The notes: generated from the sequence alone by a model not told the origin. Positions 1-5,835 are shown, counted from the stretch's first letter. The stretch: 8,472 nucleotides of DNA from Pseudomonadota bacterium (GCA_963205525.1 CAUJJP010000068.1:1-8472); one strand, 5' to 3'. Translations and numbers: made by a program.

Positions 1-160
1 AGAGTACGGCATGGTGGGGGTCAATACCGGCCTGATCTCGACCGAGCATGTGCCGTTCGGCGGGGTCAAGCAGTCGGGCCTGGGGCGCGAGGGCTCCTCC
101 CACGGCATCGAGGAGTACCTGGAGATGAAGTACCTGTGCATTGCAGATGTGGACAGGTGA
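1..160 (+). CDS. gabD: NAD(P)-dependent succinate-semialdehyde dehydrogenase, C-terminal fragment
   Basis: This is the last 52 codons of an aldehyde dehydrogenase, read from position 2 to a TGA at 158-160; the 5' part lies outside the window. The visible residues include the family's C-terminal signature [15 protein letters not shown], followed by [13 protein letters not shown]. This closely resembles the tail of GabD-type succinate-semialdehyde dehydrogenases, which oxidise succinate semialdehyde to succinate in the cytoplasm (GABA and related catabolism). The catalytic cysteine and the NAD(P)-binding region are not in view. The subfamily call therefore rests on the tail alone, and glutarate-semialdehyde dehydrogenase (DavD) is a close alternative. 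The gene is followed at once by a strong hairpin terminator, so it is probably the last gene of its transcript. Confidence 0.85.
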   Translation, partial: EYGMVGVNTGLISTEHVPFGGVKQSGLGREGSSHGIEEYLEMKYLCIADVDR

Positions 161-180
161 TTCTCCAGAGAAATGACCAG

Positions 181-229
181 AAAAATGGCTTCTAGCGCTT
201 TAACATCCAGCGCTAGCAGCTATTTTTTT
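181..229. terminator. Bidirectional hairpin terminator, Comamonadaceae-type dispersed palindrome
   Basis: Two 19-nt arms, 181-199 and 209-227, are complementary except for one G-T wobble (187/221) and one mismatch (191/217). The loop is 9 nt (200-208). The right arm runs into seven Ts (223-229) and the left arm begins with five As, so the element looks like an intrinsic terminator from either strand. It lies 20 nt after the gabD stop. The core TCTAGCGCTT...AGCGCTAGCAGCTA is a form I recognise as recurring between genes in Comamonadaceae genomes, so it may be one copy of a dispersed repeat family as well as a terminator. That last point is from memory. Confidence 0.85.
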
Positions 230-280
230 GATAGTCCAGCGCCACCGGGCCTGCCGCGGTCGACGCTCTGGCGGGTGCCG

Positions 281-309
281 GGAATATCCGGCCCGGTTGC
301 CGCATCTAA
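281..309 (+). promoter_or_regulatory. Candidate ECF/sigma-E-like promoter of the sigma factor gene
   Basis: GGAATAT (281-287) and TCTAA (305-309) are separated by 17 nt. This resembles the sigma-E/ECF promoter pattern (GGAACTT, 15-19 nt, TCnAA). It lies about 73 nt upstream of the preferred start of the ECF sigma gene, where an autoregulated promoter would be expected. The -35 element also sits in a small dyad (GCCGG 277-281, CCGGC 288-292). No transcript evidence exists here, so this is a pattern match only. Confidence 0.4.
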
Positions 310-365
310 GCAATGACCGGCCATTGGCAGAGGCGCGCGGCGCGCCCGCCGCTCCATCGGACGCG

Positions 366-373
366 AGAAAGGA
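366..373 (+). promoter_or_regulatory. Ribosome binding site that decides the sigma factor start
   Basis: AGAAAGGA is a purine-rich Shine-Dalgarno-like run. Its GG (371-372) is 9 nt before the ATG at 382, but directly abuts the ATG at 373. It lies inside any protein started from the ATG at 313. This favours translation from 382. Confidence 0.55.
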
Positions 374-381
374 TGTACACC

Positions 382-1095
382 ATGCACGCAGTCACCAGCA
401 GGGCCGAGGCGCTCGGCTCCAGGGCCACCGACGCGGAGCTCGTGGCTGCCGCCGCACAGGGCAGCGGCCGGGCGTTCGAGATCATCATGCGGCGCAACAA
501 CCAGTTGCTTTTTCGCACCGCACGCAGCATCCTGCGCAGCGATACCGAAGCCGAGGATGCCGTGCAGGAAGCCTACCTGCGTGCGTGGCGCGCCCTGGGC
601 GGATTCCGCGCCGACGCCAGGCTGTCCACCTGGCTGGTGCGCATCGTGACCAACGAGGCGCTCGGGCGATTGCGGCGCGCGCACGCGCAGGTCATTCCGC
701 TCGATACCGCCATGGTCTCGCCCGACCCCGATACGCAGGCCGCGCTGACCGCCGACCCCGAACAGCAACCGGAGGGTTTTGCCATGCGTGACGAAATTCG
801 CAGGATTCTGGAAGCGCGCATCGACCAGTTGCCCGACGCCTACCGCACCGTGTTCATGCTGCGCGGCGTGCAGGAAATGAGCGTCGAGGAAGTGGCGCAG
901 GCGCTGCAGGTGCCCGAGGCCACGGTGCGCACGCGCTTCTTTCGCGCGCGCAGCCTGATGCGCGAAGGGCTGGCCAACGACATCGACATGACGCTGAACG
1001 ACGCCTTTTCGTTCGACGGCGCGCGCTGCGACCGCATCACCGCCAGCACGCTGGAGCGCGCACTGGCCGAAGGCCTGTACCTCGCGGGCAAGTAG
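382..1095 (+). CDS. ECF-type RNA polymerase sigma factor (sigma-70 family)
   Basis: This 237-residue protein has the two-domain layout of extracytoplasmic function sigma factors. Region 2 spans about residues 29-100 and includes DAVQEAYLRAWRAL (core polymerase and -10 contacts) and STWLVRIVTNEALGRLRR. An acidic linker follows (about 104-135). Region 4 spans about 142-194, with the helix-turn-helix segment EEVAQALQVPEATVRTRFFRAR (-35 recognition). Regions 1 and 3 are absent, as expected for ECF. A tail of about 40 residues with FDGARCDRI follows region 4. The frame is open from an ATG at 313, but the ribosome binding site and the family N-terminus favour 382. No anti-sigma factor gene is adjacent on either side, so the mode of control is unknown. 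A sigma-E-like promoter upstream suggests autoregulation. The next gene starts 44 bp downstream and may be co-transcribed. The target genes cannot be inferred. Confidence 0.93.
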   Translation: MHAVTSRAEALGSRATDAELVAAAAQGSGRAFEIIMRRNNQLLFRTARSILRSDTEAEDAVQEAYLRAWRALGGFRADARLSTWLVRIVTNEALGRLRRAHAQVIPLDTAMVSPDPDTQAALTADPEQQPEGFAMRDEIRRILEARIDQLPDAYRTVFMLRGVQEMSVEEVAQALQVPEATVRTRFFRARSLMREGLANDIDMTLNDAFSFDGARCDRITASTLERALAEGLYLAGK

Positions 1096-1139
1096 GCCGG
1101 CGCAGGCCCGGGCGACAATGGTGCGCAAGGAGGCAGGCC

Positions 1140-1928
1140 ATGAACCCGCTGCTGCACCGCGCCGGCCACCACCTCGCGCGCTACCTGACGCAGCGCCACC
1201 CGCGCCACGACGTGCTCTCGGCCACGTCGGGCGCGCAGCTGCTGGCCCTGCTGCAGCCGGGTGACGTGCTGCTGGTCGACGGCGACACCCGCATCAGCAC
1301 CGCGATCAAGTACCTCACCCAATCGACCTGGTCGCACGCGGCGCTGTTCGTCGGCACCGCGCCGTTCGCCGGCACCGACCACCCGGAGCACTGCCTGGTC
1401 GAGGCCGACGTCGACCAGGGCGTGCGCAGCCTCGGCATCGACGCCTACACGCAGTTGCCGACGCGCATCTGCCGCCCGGTCGGGCTGAGCCCTGCGGAAC
1501 AGCAGGCGCTGGTGCAGTTCGCGGTGCAGCGCATCGGCAACGCCTACGACCTGCGCAACGTGATCGACCTGGCGCGCTACCTGCTGCCCACGCCGCCGGT
1601 GCCCACGCGCTGGCGCCGGCGCATGATCGCCCTGGGCAGCGGCGAGCCCACGCGCGCGATCTGCTCGACGCTGATCGCACAGGCCTTCCAGTCCATCGAC
1701 TACCCCATCCTGCCCATCATCGAGATGCGTCCGCAGCCCACGGCAACCTGCCCGGCCTGCATGGAGGAAGTGCTGCACATCCGCGACCACTCGCTCTACA
1801 CCCCGCGCGACTTCGACGTCTCGCCCTACTTCGAGATCATCAAGCCCAGGGTCGCCTCGGGGTTCGATTTCCGCCGCCTCGTCTGGCAGCACCGCGACCC
1901 GGCGGCGCAGTCCGCCGGAACCGCCTGA
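1140..1928 (+). CDS. YiiX/YaeF-like permuted papain-fold hydrolase (C92 / NlpC-P60 superfamily)
   Basis: This 262-residue protein starts at an ATG preceded by an ideal AAGGAGG (1127-1133, 6-nt spacing). It carries the permuted papain-fold pattern. The first motif is PGDVLLVDGDT followed by STWSHAALFVG, with the likely catalytic His66. Glu88 in LVEAD is a plausible third active-site residue. RAICSTLIAQAF supplies the likely nucleophile Cys175 and comes after the His, as in YaeF/YiiX and LRAT-like relatives. A second conserved-looking core is RIGNAYDLRNVIDL (131-144). Such enzymes are thought to be amidases or hydrolases of lipid- or peptide-linked substrates, but the substrate here is unknown. 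A CPAC pair (204-207) near the C-terminus is unusual and could be redox-active or bind metal. No signal peptide or membrane segment is evident, so it is probably cytoplasmic or peripheral. It may share a transcript with the upstream ECF sigma gene. Confidence 0.8.
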   Translation: MNPLLHRAGHHLARYLTQRHPRHDVLSATSGAQLLALLQPGDVLLVDGDTRISTAIKYLTQSTWSHAALFVGTAPFAGTDHPEHCLVEADVDQGVRSLGIDAYTQLPTRICRPVGLSPAEQQALVQFAVQRIGNAYDLRNVIDLARYLLPTPPVPTRWRRRMIALGSGEPTRAICSTLIAQAFQSIDYPILPIIEMRPQPTATCPACMEEVLHIRDHSLYTPRDFDVSPYFEIIKPRVASGFDFRRLVWQHRDPAAQSAGTA

Positions 1929-1949
1929 ACGCCGCCGCCCTTCACGCGC

Positions 1950-1965
1950 CGGCACGTTTCTGGCA
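1950..1965 (+). promoter_or_regulatory. Candidate sigma-54 promoter for the FAD/ThDP operon
   Basis: CGGCACGTTTCTGGCA matches the sigma-54 pattern TGGCACG-N4-TTGCA at most positions. It keeps the essential GG (1951-1952) and GC (1963-1964) with exactly 10 nt between. The predicted transcript start, about 12 nt further on, would fall near 1976, about 30 nt before the GTG start at 2007. GG-N10-GC is common by chance in GC-rich DNA, and no enhancer-binding regulator is encoded nearby. Confidence 0.25.
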
Positions 1966-1968
1966 TCC

Positions 1969-1983
1969 TGCCCGGACCGGGCA
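1969..1983. promoter_or_regulatory. Perfect 15-bp dyad upstream of the FAD dehydrogenase gene (possible operator)
   Basis: TGCCCGG (1969-1975) and CCGGGCA (1977-1983) are exact reverse complements around a single base. They lie in the 78-bp gap before the GTG start at 2007. With a one-base centre this is a poor RNA hairpin but a plausible binding site for a dimeric regulator. No regulator gene is adjacent. Confidence 0.3.
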
Positions 1984-2006
1984 TCAACGGGGATGGAGAC
2001 GACGAC

Positions 2007-3626
2007 GTGGCCGAGCAGAACGCAGACGCTCTCGTGATTGGCGGCGGGCTGGCCGGCATCGTCGCCGCGCTCGAACTGCTGCGCGCCGGGCGGCGCGTGG
2101 TGCTGGTCGACCGCGACACGCCCGCGCGCTTCGGCGGCCTGGCCCTCTGGGCCTTCGGCGGCATGGCGCTGGTGGGCACGCCGCTGCAGGCGCGCATGAA
2201 GATCCCCGACACGCCCGAGCGCGCGCTCGCCGACTGGCTGCGCTTCGCCGAGCTGGCGCCGCACGACACCTGGCCGCTGGCGTGGGCGCGGCACTACGTC
2301 GAGCACTCGCGCGCCCAGGTGTACGACTGGCTGCTGGCGCACGGCCTGAAATTCATGCCCGCGGTCAACTGGGTGGAGCGCGGCCTGCACGGCGACGGCA
2401 ACGGCCTGCCGCGCTACCACATCATCTGGGGCACCGCGCGGCACATGACCGGGCGCCTGATCGCCGCGCTGCGCGAGGCCGGCGCGGACGGACGCCTCGT
2501 GCTGCTGCACCGCCACCGCGTGCACGCGCTGGACCACCGGGGCGGCCGGATCGCGGGCGCGCTGGTCATCGACGAAGACACCGGCGCCGAGACGCGCATC
2601 GCCGCGCCCGTCGTGGTGCTGGCCATGGGCGGCCTGAACGGCAGCCACGAAGAGGCGCGGCGCAACTGGCCGCCCGACCGCCCGCTGCCCGCCGCCCTGC
2701 TCAACGGCGCGCACCCCGGCGCCGACGGCCGCATGCACCGCTGGGCCGCCGAGCACCTGGGCGCGCAGATCACCCACGCGGGCGAGATGTGGAACTACGC
2801 CGCCGGCATACCGCACCCGCTGCCGCACTTCCCCGGCCACGGCCTGTCGCTGATCCCGTGCAAGTCGGCGCTGTGGCTGGACCACACGGGCCGGCGCATC
2901 GGCCCCGAGCCGCTGGTGACCGGCTTCGACACCCACTGGCTGTGCCAGCGCGTCGCGGCCCAAGCCAGGCCCTGGACCTGGCACCTGCTCAACTGGCGCA
3001 TCGCCGCCCGGGAATTCGCCATCTCCGGCGCCGAGCACAACCCGCGCATCCGCGACCGGCAGTTCCCGCTGTTCCTCAAGGAAACCCTGCTGGGCAACCA
3101 CCGGCTGGTGCGGCAGATGCAGCGGCAAAGCCGCCACTTCCTCGTCGCCGGCACGCTGGCCGAACTGGCGGCGCAGATGAACCAGCTCACCAGCTCGCAC
3201 GACGTCGACCCGGCCGTGCTGCAGGCCACCGCCGACGCCTTCGACGCCAACTTCGCCCACGGCGGCGCACTGGAGAACGACGACCAGATCCGCCGCATCC
3301 GGCACGCCCGCCAGTGGGGCCCGGACAGGCTGCGCACCTGCGCGCCCGCGCCGCTGCAAAAGCCGGGCGCGGGGCCGTTCATCGCGATCCACCTGCAGCT
3401 CATCACGCGCAAAAGCCTGGGCGGCCTGCAGACCGACCTGCACAGCCGCGTGCTCGACGGCCGGGGCGAGCCCGTCGCGGGCCTGTACTGCGTCGGCGAA
3501 GCCGCCGGGTTCGGCGGCGGCGGCGCCAGCGGCCGCCGCTCGCTCGAGGGCACCTTCCTGCCCGGCTGCATCCTCACCGCGCGCGCGGCGGCGCGGCACA
3601 TCGGTACAGGACAAACCCCACCATGA
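2007..3626 (+). CDS. FAD-dependent dehydrogenase, fumarate reductase / 3-ketosteroid dehydrogenase-like fold
   Basis: This 539-residue flavoprotein starts with GTG, with a GGAG (1995-1998) 8 nt upstream. The N-terminal dinucleotide-binding motif is ALVIGGGLAGIVAALEL (8-24), and the first strand pair ends at Asp35. The next part of the FAD-binding region is RFGGLALWAFGGMALVG (41-57). VVVLAMGGLNGSHEE (202-216) is the internal strand that closes the FAD domain. The C-terminal FAD motif is GLYCVGEAAGFGGGGASG, followed by RRSLEGTFLPGC (492-521). This layout fits the FAD_binding_2 superfamily, and the FGGGG...LEGTFLPGC end resembles the 'predicted oxidoreductase' group (COG3573) rather than true KstD. 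The GYPG active-site motif of 3-ketosteroid dehydrogenases is not seen. It probably oxidises a CH-CH bond or ketone-adjacent carbon in the cytoplasm, but the substrate is unknown. Its stop overlaps the next start (ATGA), so the two proteins are probably made in a fixed ratio and act in the same pathway. Confidence 0.88.
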   Translation: MAEQNADALVIGGGLAGIVAALELLRAGRRVVLVDRDTPARFGGLALWAFGGMALVGTPLQARMKIPDTPERALADWLRFAELAPHDTWPLAWARHYVEHSRAQVYDWLLAHGLKFMPAVNWVERGLHGDGNGLPRYHIIWGTARHMTGRLIAALREAGADGRLVLLHRHRVHALDHRGGRIAGALVIDEDTGAETRIAAPVVVLAMGGLNGSHEEARRNWPPDRPLPAALLNGAHPGADGRMHRWAAEHLGAQITHAGEMWNYAAGIPHPLPHFPGHGLSLIPCKSALWLDHTGRRIGPEPLVTGFDTHWLCQRVAAQARPWTWHLLNWRIAAREFAISGAEHNPRIRDRQFPLFLKETLLGNHRLVRQMQRQSRHFLVAGTLAELAAQMNQLTSSHDVDPAVLQATADAFDANFAHGGALENDDQIRRIRHARQWGPDRLRTCAPAPLQKPGAGPFIAIHLQLITRKSLGGLQTDLHSRVLDGRGEPVAGLYCVGEAAGFGGGGASGRRSLEGTFLPGCILTARAAARHIGTGQTPP

Positions 3627-5278
3627 ACGGCGCACAAGCCCTGCTCCAGACCCTGGCCGACGCGGGCGTCGAGGTCTGCTTCACCAACCCCGGCACGAGC
3701 GAGATGCACTTCGTCGCCGCGCTCGACGGCGAGCCGCGCATGCGCGCGGTGCTGGCGCTGTTCGAGGGCGTGGCCACGGGCGCGGCCGACGGCTACGCGC
3801 GAATGGCGGACAATCCGGCGGCGACGCTGCTGCACCTGGGCTGCGGCCTGGGCAACGGCCTGGCCAACCTGCACAACGCGCGCAAGGGCAAGGTGCCGGT
3901 GCTCAACATCGTGGGCGACCACGCCACGCACCACGTGCCGTACGACGCGCAGCTGCAGTCCGACATCGAGACAGTAGCGCGCAACGTCTCGCCCGGCTTC
4001 GTGCGCACCGCGCAGAGCACCGCCGGTCTGGCGCGCGACGCGGTGGATGCGCTGCAGGCGGCGCGCGGCCTGCCGGGGCAGGTGGCGACGCTGATCCTGC
4101 CGGCCGACGTGTCCTGGGGCGAAGGCGGCGTGCCCTGCGCCCCGCCGCCCGCGCCCGCGCCGCGCCCCGCGGACGACGCGGCCCTCGCATCCGCCGCGCA
4201 GGCGCTACGCGGCGGCCGGGCCGCGCTGCTGCTGGGCGGCCTGGCGCTGCGCGAGCGCGGCCTGCGGGCGGCCGCGCGCATCGCGGCGCACACCGGCGCC
4301 CGGCTGCTGGCCGAATGCTTTCCCACGCGCATGGAGCGCGGCGCCGGCCTGCCGGGCGTGGAGCGCATCGCCTACCTGGCGGAGCTCGCGGGCGTGCAGC
4401 TCGCGCCGGTCGAGCACCTGGTCCTGGTCGATGCCAAGTCGCCGGTCTCGTTCTTCGCCTACCCCGGCAAGAAGAGCGACCTGGTGCCCGAGGGCTGCAC
4501 GGTGCACACGCTCTGCCGCCCCGACCAGGATGCGGCGGCGAGCCTGGAGCGGCTCGCCGCCCTGCTCGGCGCGGCGGATGCCGCGCCCGCCCTGCAAGTG
4601 GCGCAGCGCCCTGGGCGCCCGCGCGGCCCGCTCACCGCGCCCAAAGTCTGCAAGGCCGTGGGCCACCTGCTGCCGGAGCGCGCCATCGTGGTCGACGAGG
4701 CCATCACCTCGGGCCTGATGCTGGGCGTGATGACCGCGGGCTGCCCGCGCCACGACCTGCTCACGCTCACCGGCGGCGCGATCGGCCAGGGCCTGCCCAA
4801 CGCCGTGGGCGCCGCGATCGCCTGCCCCGACCGGCCGGTGGTCGCGCTGGTCGGCGACGGCAGCGCGATGTACACCATCCAGGCGCTGTGGACGATGGCG
4901 CGCGAGCAGCTGGACGTGACGGTCGTCGTCTTCAACAACGCCTCGTACTCGGTGCTCAACGTCGAGCTCGAGCGCGTCGGCGCGCGGCAGGAGGCGGGCA
5001 GCAAGGCCAGGGCGCAGCTCGACCTGCACGCCCCGGTGCTCGATTTCGCGCGGCTGGCGCAGGGCATGGGGGTGCACGCGGTGCGCGCCGCCAGCGCGGA
5101 AGACTTCTGCACGGCCTTCGCCTACGCGCTGGCGCAGCCCGGCCCGCACCTGATCGAGGCGCTGGTACCCGAATCGCTCGCCGGCGCCAGGCGCCGCGTG
5201 CTGCCGTGGCTGCTGCGCGCCCTGCCCGGCCTGCCGCCCGCCGTGGCGCAGGCGCTCAAGCGCAAGATCGCGCCGTAG
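3623..5278 (+). CDS. ThDP-dependent enzyme, acetolactate synthase large subunit-like
   Basis: The protein has 551 residues from the ATG at 3623, which overlaps the previous stop by four bases. The same frame is open far upstream by GC bias only. The N-terminal Pyr domain has TNPGTSEMHF (21-30), the likely ThDP-activating Glu48 in ALFEGVATGAADGYARM, and NIVGDHATHH (95-104). A central domain (about 185-325) is followed by the PP domain with GAIGQGLPNAVGAA (385-398). The ThDP/Mg motif is present as GDGS (411-414) running to NN (438-439). These features place it among the decarboxylase/carboligase enzymes related to acetolactate synthase and benzoylformate decarboxylase. No small-subunit gene (ilvN) or ilvC is nearby, so a role in branched-chain amino acid synthesis is unlikely. 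A C-terminal extension of about 30 residues after HLIEALVP, rich in Arg, Leu and Pro, is unusual. It probably decarboxylates a 2-oxo acid or joins two carbonyl compounds in the pathway of the upstream flavoenzyme. Confidence 0.88.
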   Translation: MNGAQALLQTLADAGVEVCFTNPGTSEMHFVAALDGEPRMRAVLALFEGVATGAADGYARMADNPAATLLHLGCGLGNGLANLHNARKGKVPVLNIVGDHATHHVPYDAQLQSDIETVARNVSPGFVRTAQSTAGLARDAVDALQAARGLPGQVATLILPADVSWGEGGVPCAPPPAPAPRPADDAALASAAQALRGGRAALLLGGLALRERGLRAAARIAAHTGARLLAECFPTRMERGAGLPGVERIAYLAELAGVQLAPVEHLVLVDAKSPVSFFAYPGKKSDLVPEGCTVHTLCRPDQDAAASLERLAALLGAADAAPALQVAQRPGRPRGPLTAPKVCKAVGHLLPERAIVVDEAITSGLMLGVMTAGCPRHDLLTLTGGAIGQGLPNAVGAAIACPDRPVVALVGDGSAMYTIQALWTMAREQLDVTVVVFNNASYSVLNVELERVGARQEAGSKARAQLDLHAPVLDFARLAQGMGVHAVRAASAEDFCTAFAYALAQPGPHLIEALVPESLAGARRRVLPWLLRALPGLPPAVAQALKRKIAP

Positions 5279-5291
5279 CGCCGTAGCGCCG
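5270..5291. repeat. Short tandem repeat across the ThDP gene stop
   Basis: GCGCCGTA occurs twice in tandem (5270-5277, 5278-5285), followed by a partial third copy GCGCCG (5286-5291). It fills most of the 16-bp gap between two convergent genes and probably arose by slippage. No function is implied. Confidence 0.5.
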
Positions 5292-5294
5292 CGG

Positions 5295-5795
5295 TCAGCC
5301 GCCGGGCGGCACGTCGTCCTGGCTGCCCGAGCGCTGCACCCGCCCGTCGGCGCCGAAGTGCACGGTGAACACCATGGGCCGGGTGCGCATGTCGAGCCAC
5401 TTCCAGTCCCAGTCGGTCTCGCGGCTGTGGTCGTAGGTCACCTCGCGCGCCGGCTGGCCGAGCAGGCGGCGCACCGCCAGCGGCTCCATGCCCGGCTGCA
5501 CGCGCGCGAAGTTTTCCGGGGTCAGCACCTGGCGCAGCGCCGTCATGGTGCCGCCGGGGCCGATGGTGACCATGTAGTTCACCCGCCCCTCGGGCTGGCG
5601 CGGGTACTCCAGGGTCTGCGCGCCATCGGCCTCGGGCCAGATGCGCGCCGGCTCGCCCAGGCGGGCGCGCACGTCGGCCTCGGTCGAGACGTTCTCCTGG
5701 AGCTGGTCGATGCGCTGCTGGTCGCAGCCGCCGGACGCGACGAGCCCCAGCACAAAGGCGGCCAGGGCGCTGGCCTTGCGGATCGGGAGTTGCAT
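5295..5795 (-). CDS. BamE/SmpA-OmlA-like lipoprotein with two tandem repeats
   Basis: The protein has 166 residues from the ATG at 5795. The open frame extends to another ATG at 5837, but only the inner start gives a normal lipoprotein signal: MQLPIRK, then a hydrophobic stretch ALAAFVLGLVASGGC with the lipidated Cys24. The mature part contains two similar units. The first is about 36-90 (VSTEADVRARLGEPARIW, then LEYPR and YMVTIGPGGTMTALRQ). The second is about 99-157 (VQPGMEPLAVRRLLGQPARE, then DWDWKWL and MVFTVHFGADGRVQRS). Each matches the helix-helix-three-strand pattern of BamE: a start like 'pGM...eV...lGqP', an aromatic strand, then a strand ending in a G-D/G-G turn. It is likely anchored to the outer membrane. 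A true BamE has one such domain, so this is probably a paralogue of unknown envelope role rather than the BAM subunit. It is convergent with the ThDP gene and divergent from the DUF3460 gene. Confidence 0.82.
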   Translation of the reverse strand: MQLPIRKASALAAFVLGLVASGGCDQQRIDQLQENVSTEADVRARLGEPARIWPEADGAQTLEYPRQPEGRVNYMVTIGPGGTMTALRQVLTPENFARVQPGMEPLAVRRLLGQPAREVTYDHSRETDWDWKWLDMRTRPMVFTVHFGADGRVQRSGSQDDVPPGG

Positions 5796-5803
5796 GGTGT
5801 CGG

Positions 5804-5809
5804 TAAAAT
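5804..5809 (+). promoter_or_regulatory. Candidate -10 element for the DUF3460-scpA transcript
   Basis: TAAAAT lies 26 nt before the ATG at 5836 in the 40-bp divergent gap, the most AT-rich spot nearby. It is one base from TATAAT. No good -35 hexamer is found at 16-18 nt, because that stretch lies inside the divergent lipoprotein gene and is GC-rich. It is a weak call based on position and composition. Confidence 0.35.
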
Positions 5810-5835
5810 CAGGGCGTTGCACAAGGTGACTCGCC

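Noticed and set aside
228..791. 187-codon plus-strand open frame overlapping the sigma factor gene
   Set aside because: Arg/Ala-rich, out of frame with the clear ECF sigma domains, and has no ribosome binding site or family resemblance.
2282..3622. A 447-codon upstream extension of the ThDP enzyme frame, apparently giving a 998-residue fusion
   Set aside because: The translation is Ala/Arg/Pro-rich low complexity, overlapping the true flavoenzyme frame. The family N-terminus (MNGAQALLQTLADAG) begins exactly at the ATG at 3623.
840..3635. A 931-codon open frame on the minus strand, antisense to the sigma, hydrolase and flavoenzyme genes
   Set aside because: It is very rich in Ala, Arg, Gly, Val, Gln and His with no recognisable domain, and mirrors three well-supported plus-strand genes. 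GC-rich codon bias removes stops from this antisense frame.
4205..5149. Long minus-strand open frames inside the ThDP gene
   Set aside because: They are antisense shadows with compositional bias (Arg, Ala, Gly, His) and no domain, across a region with clear ThDP motifs on the plus strand.
5298..5310. Perfect palindrome GCCGCC-G-GGCGGC as terminator of the ThDP gene
   Set aside because: It is inside the coding end of the lipoprotein (PPGG), has almost no loop and no following T-run. Runs of this type are expected in GC-rich DNA.
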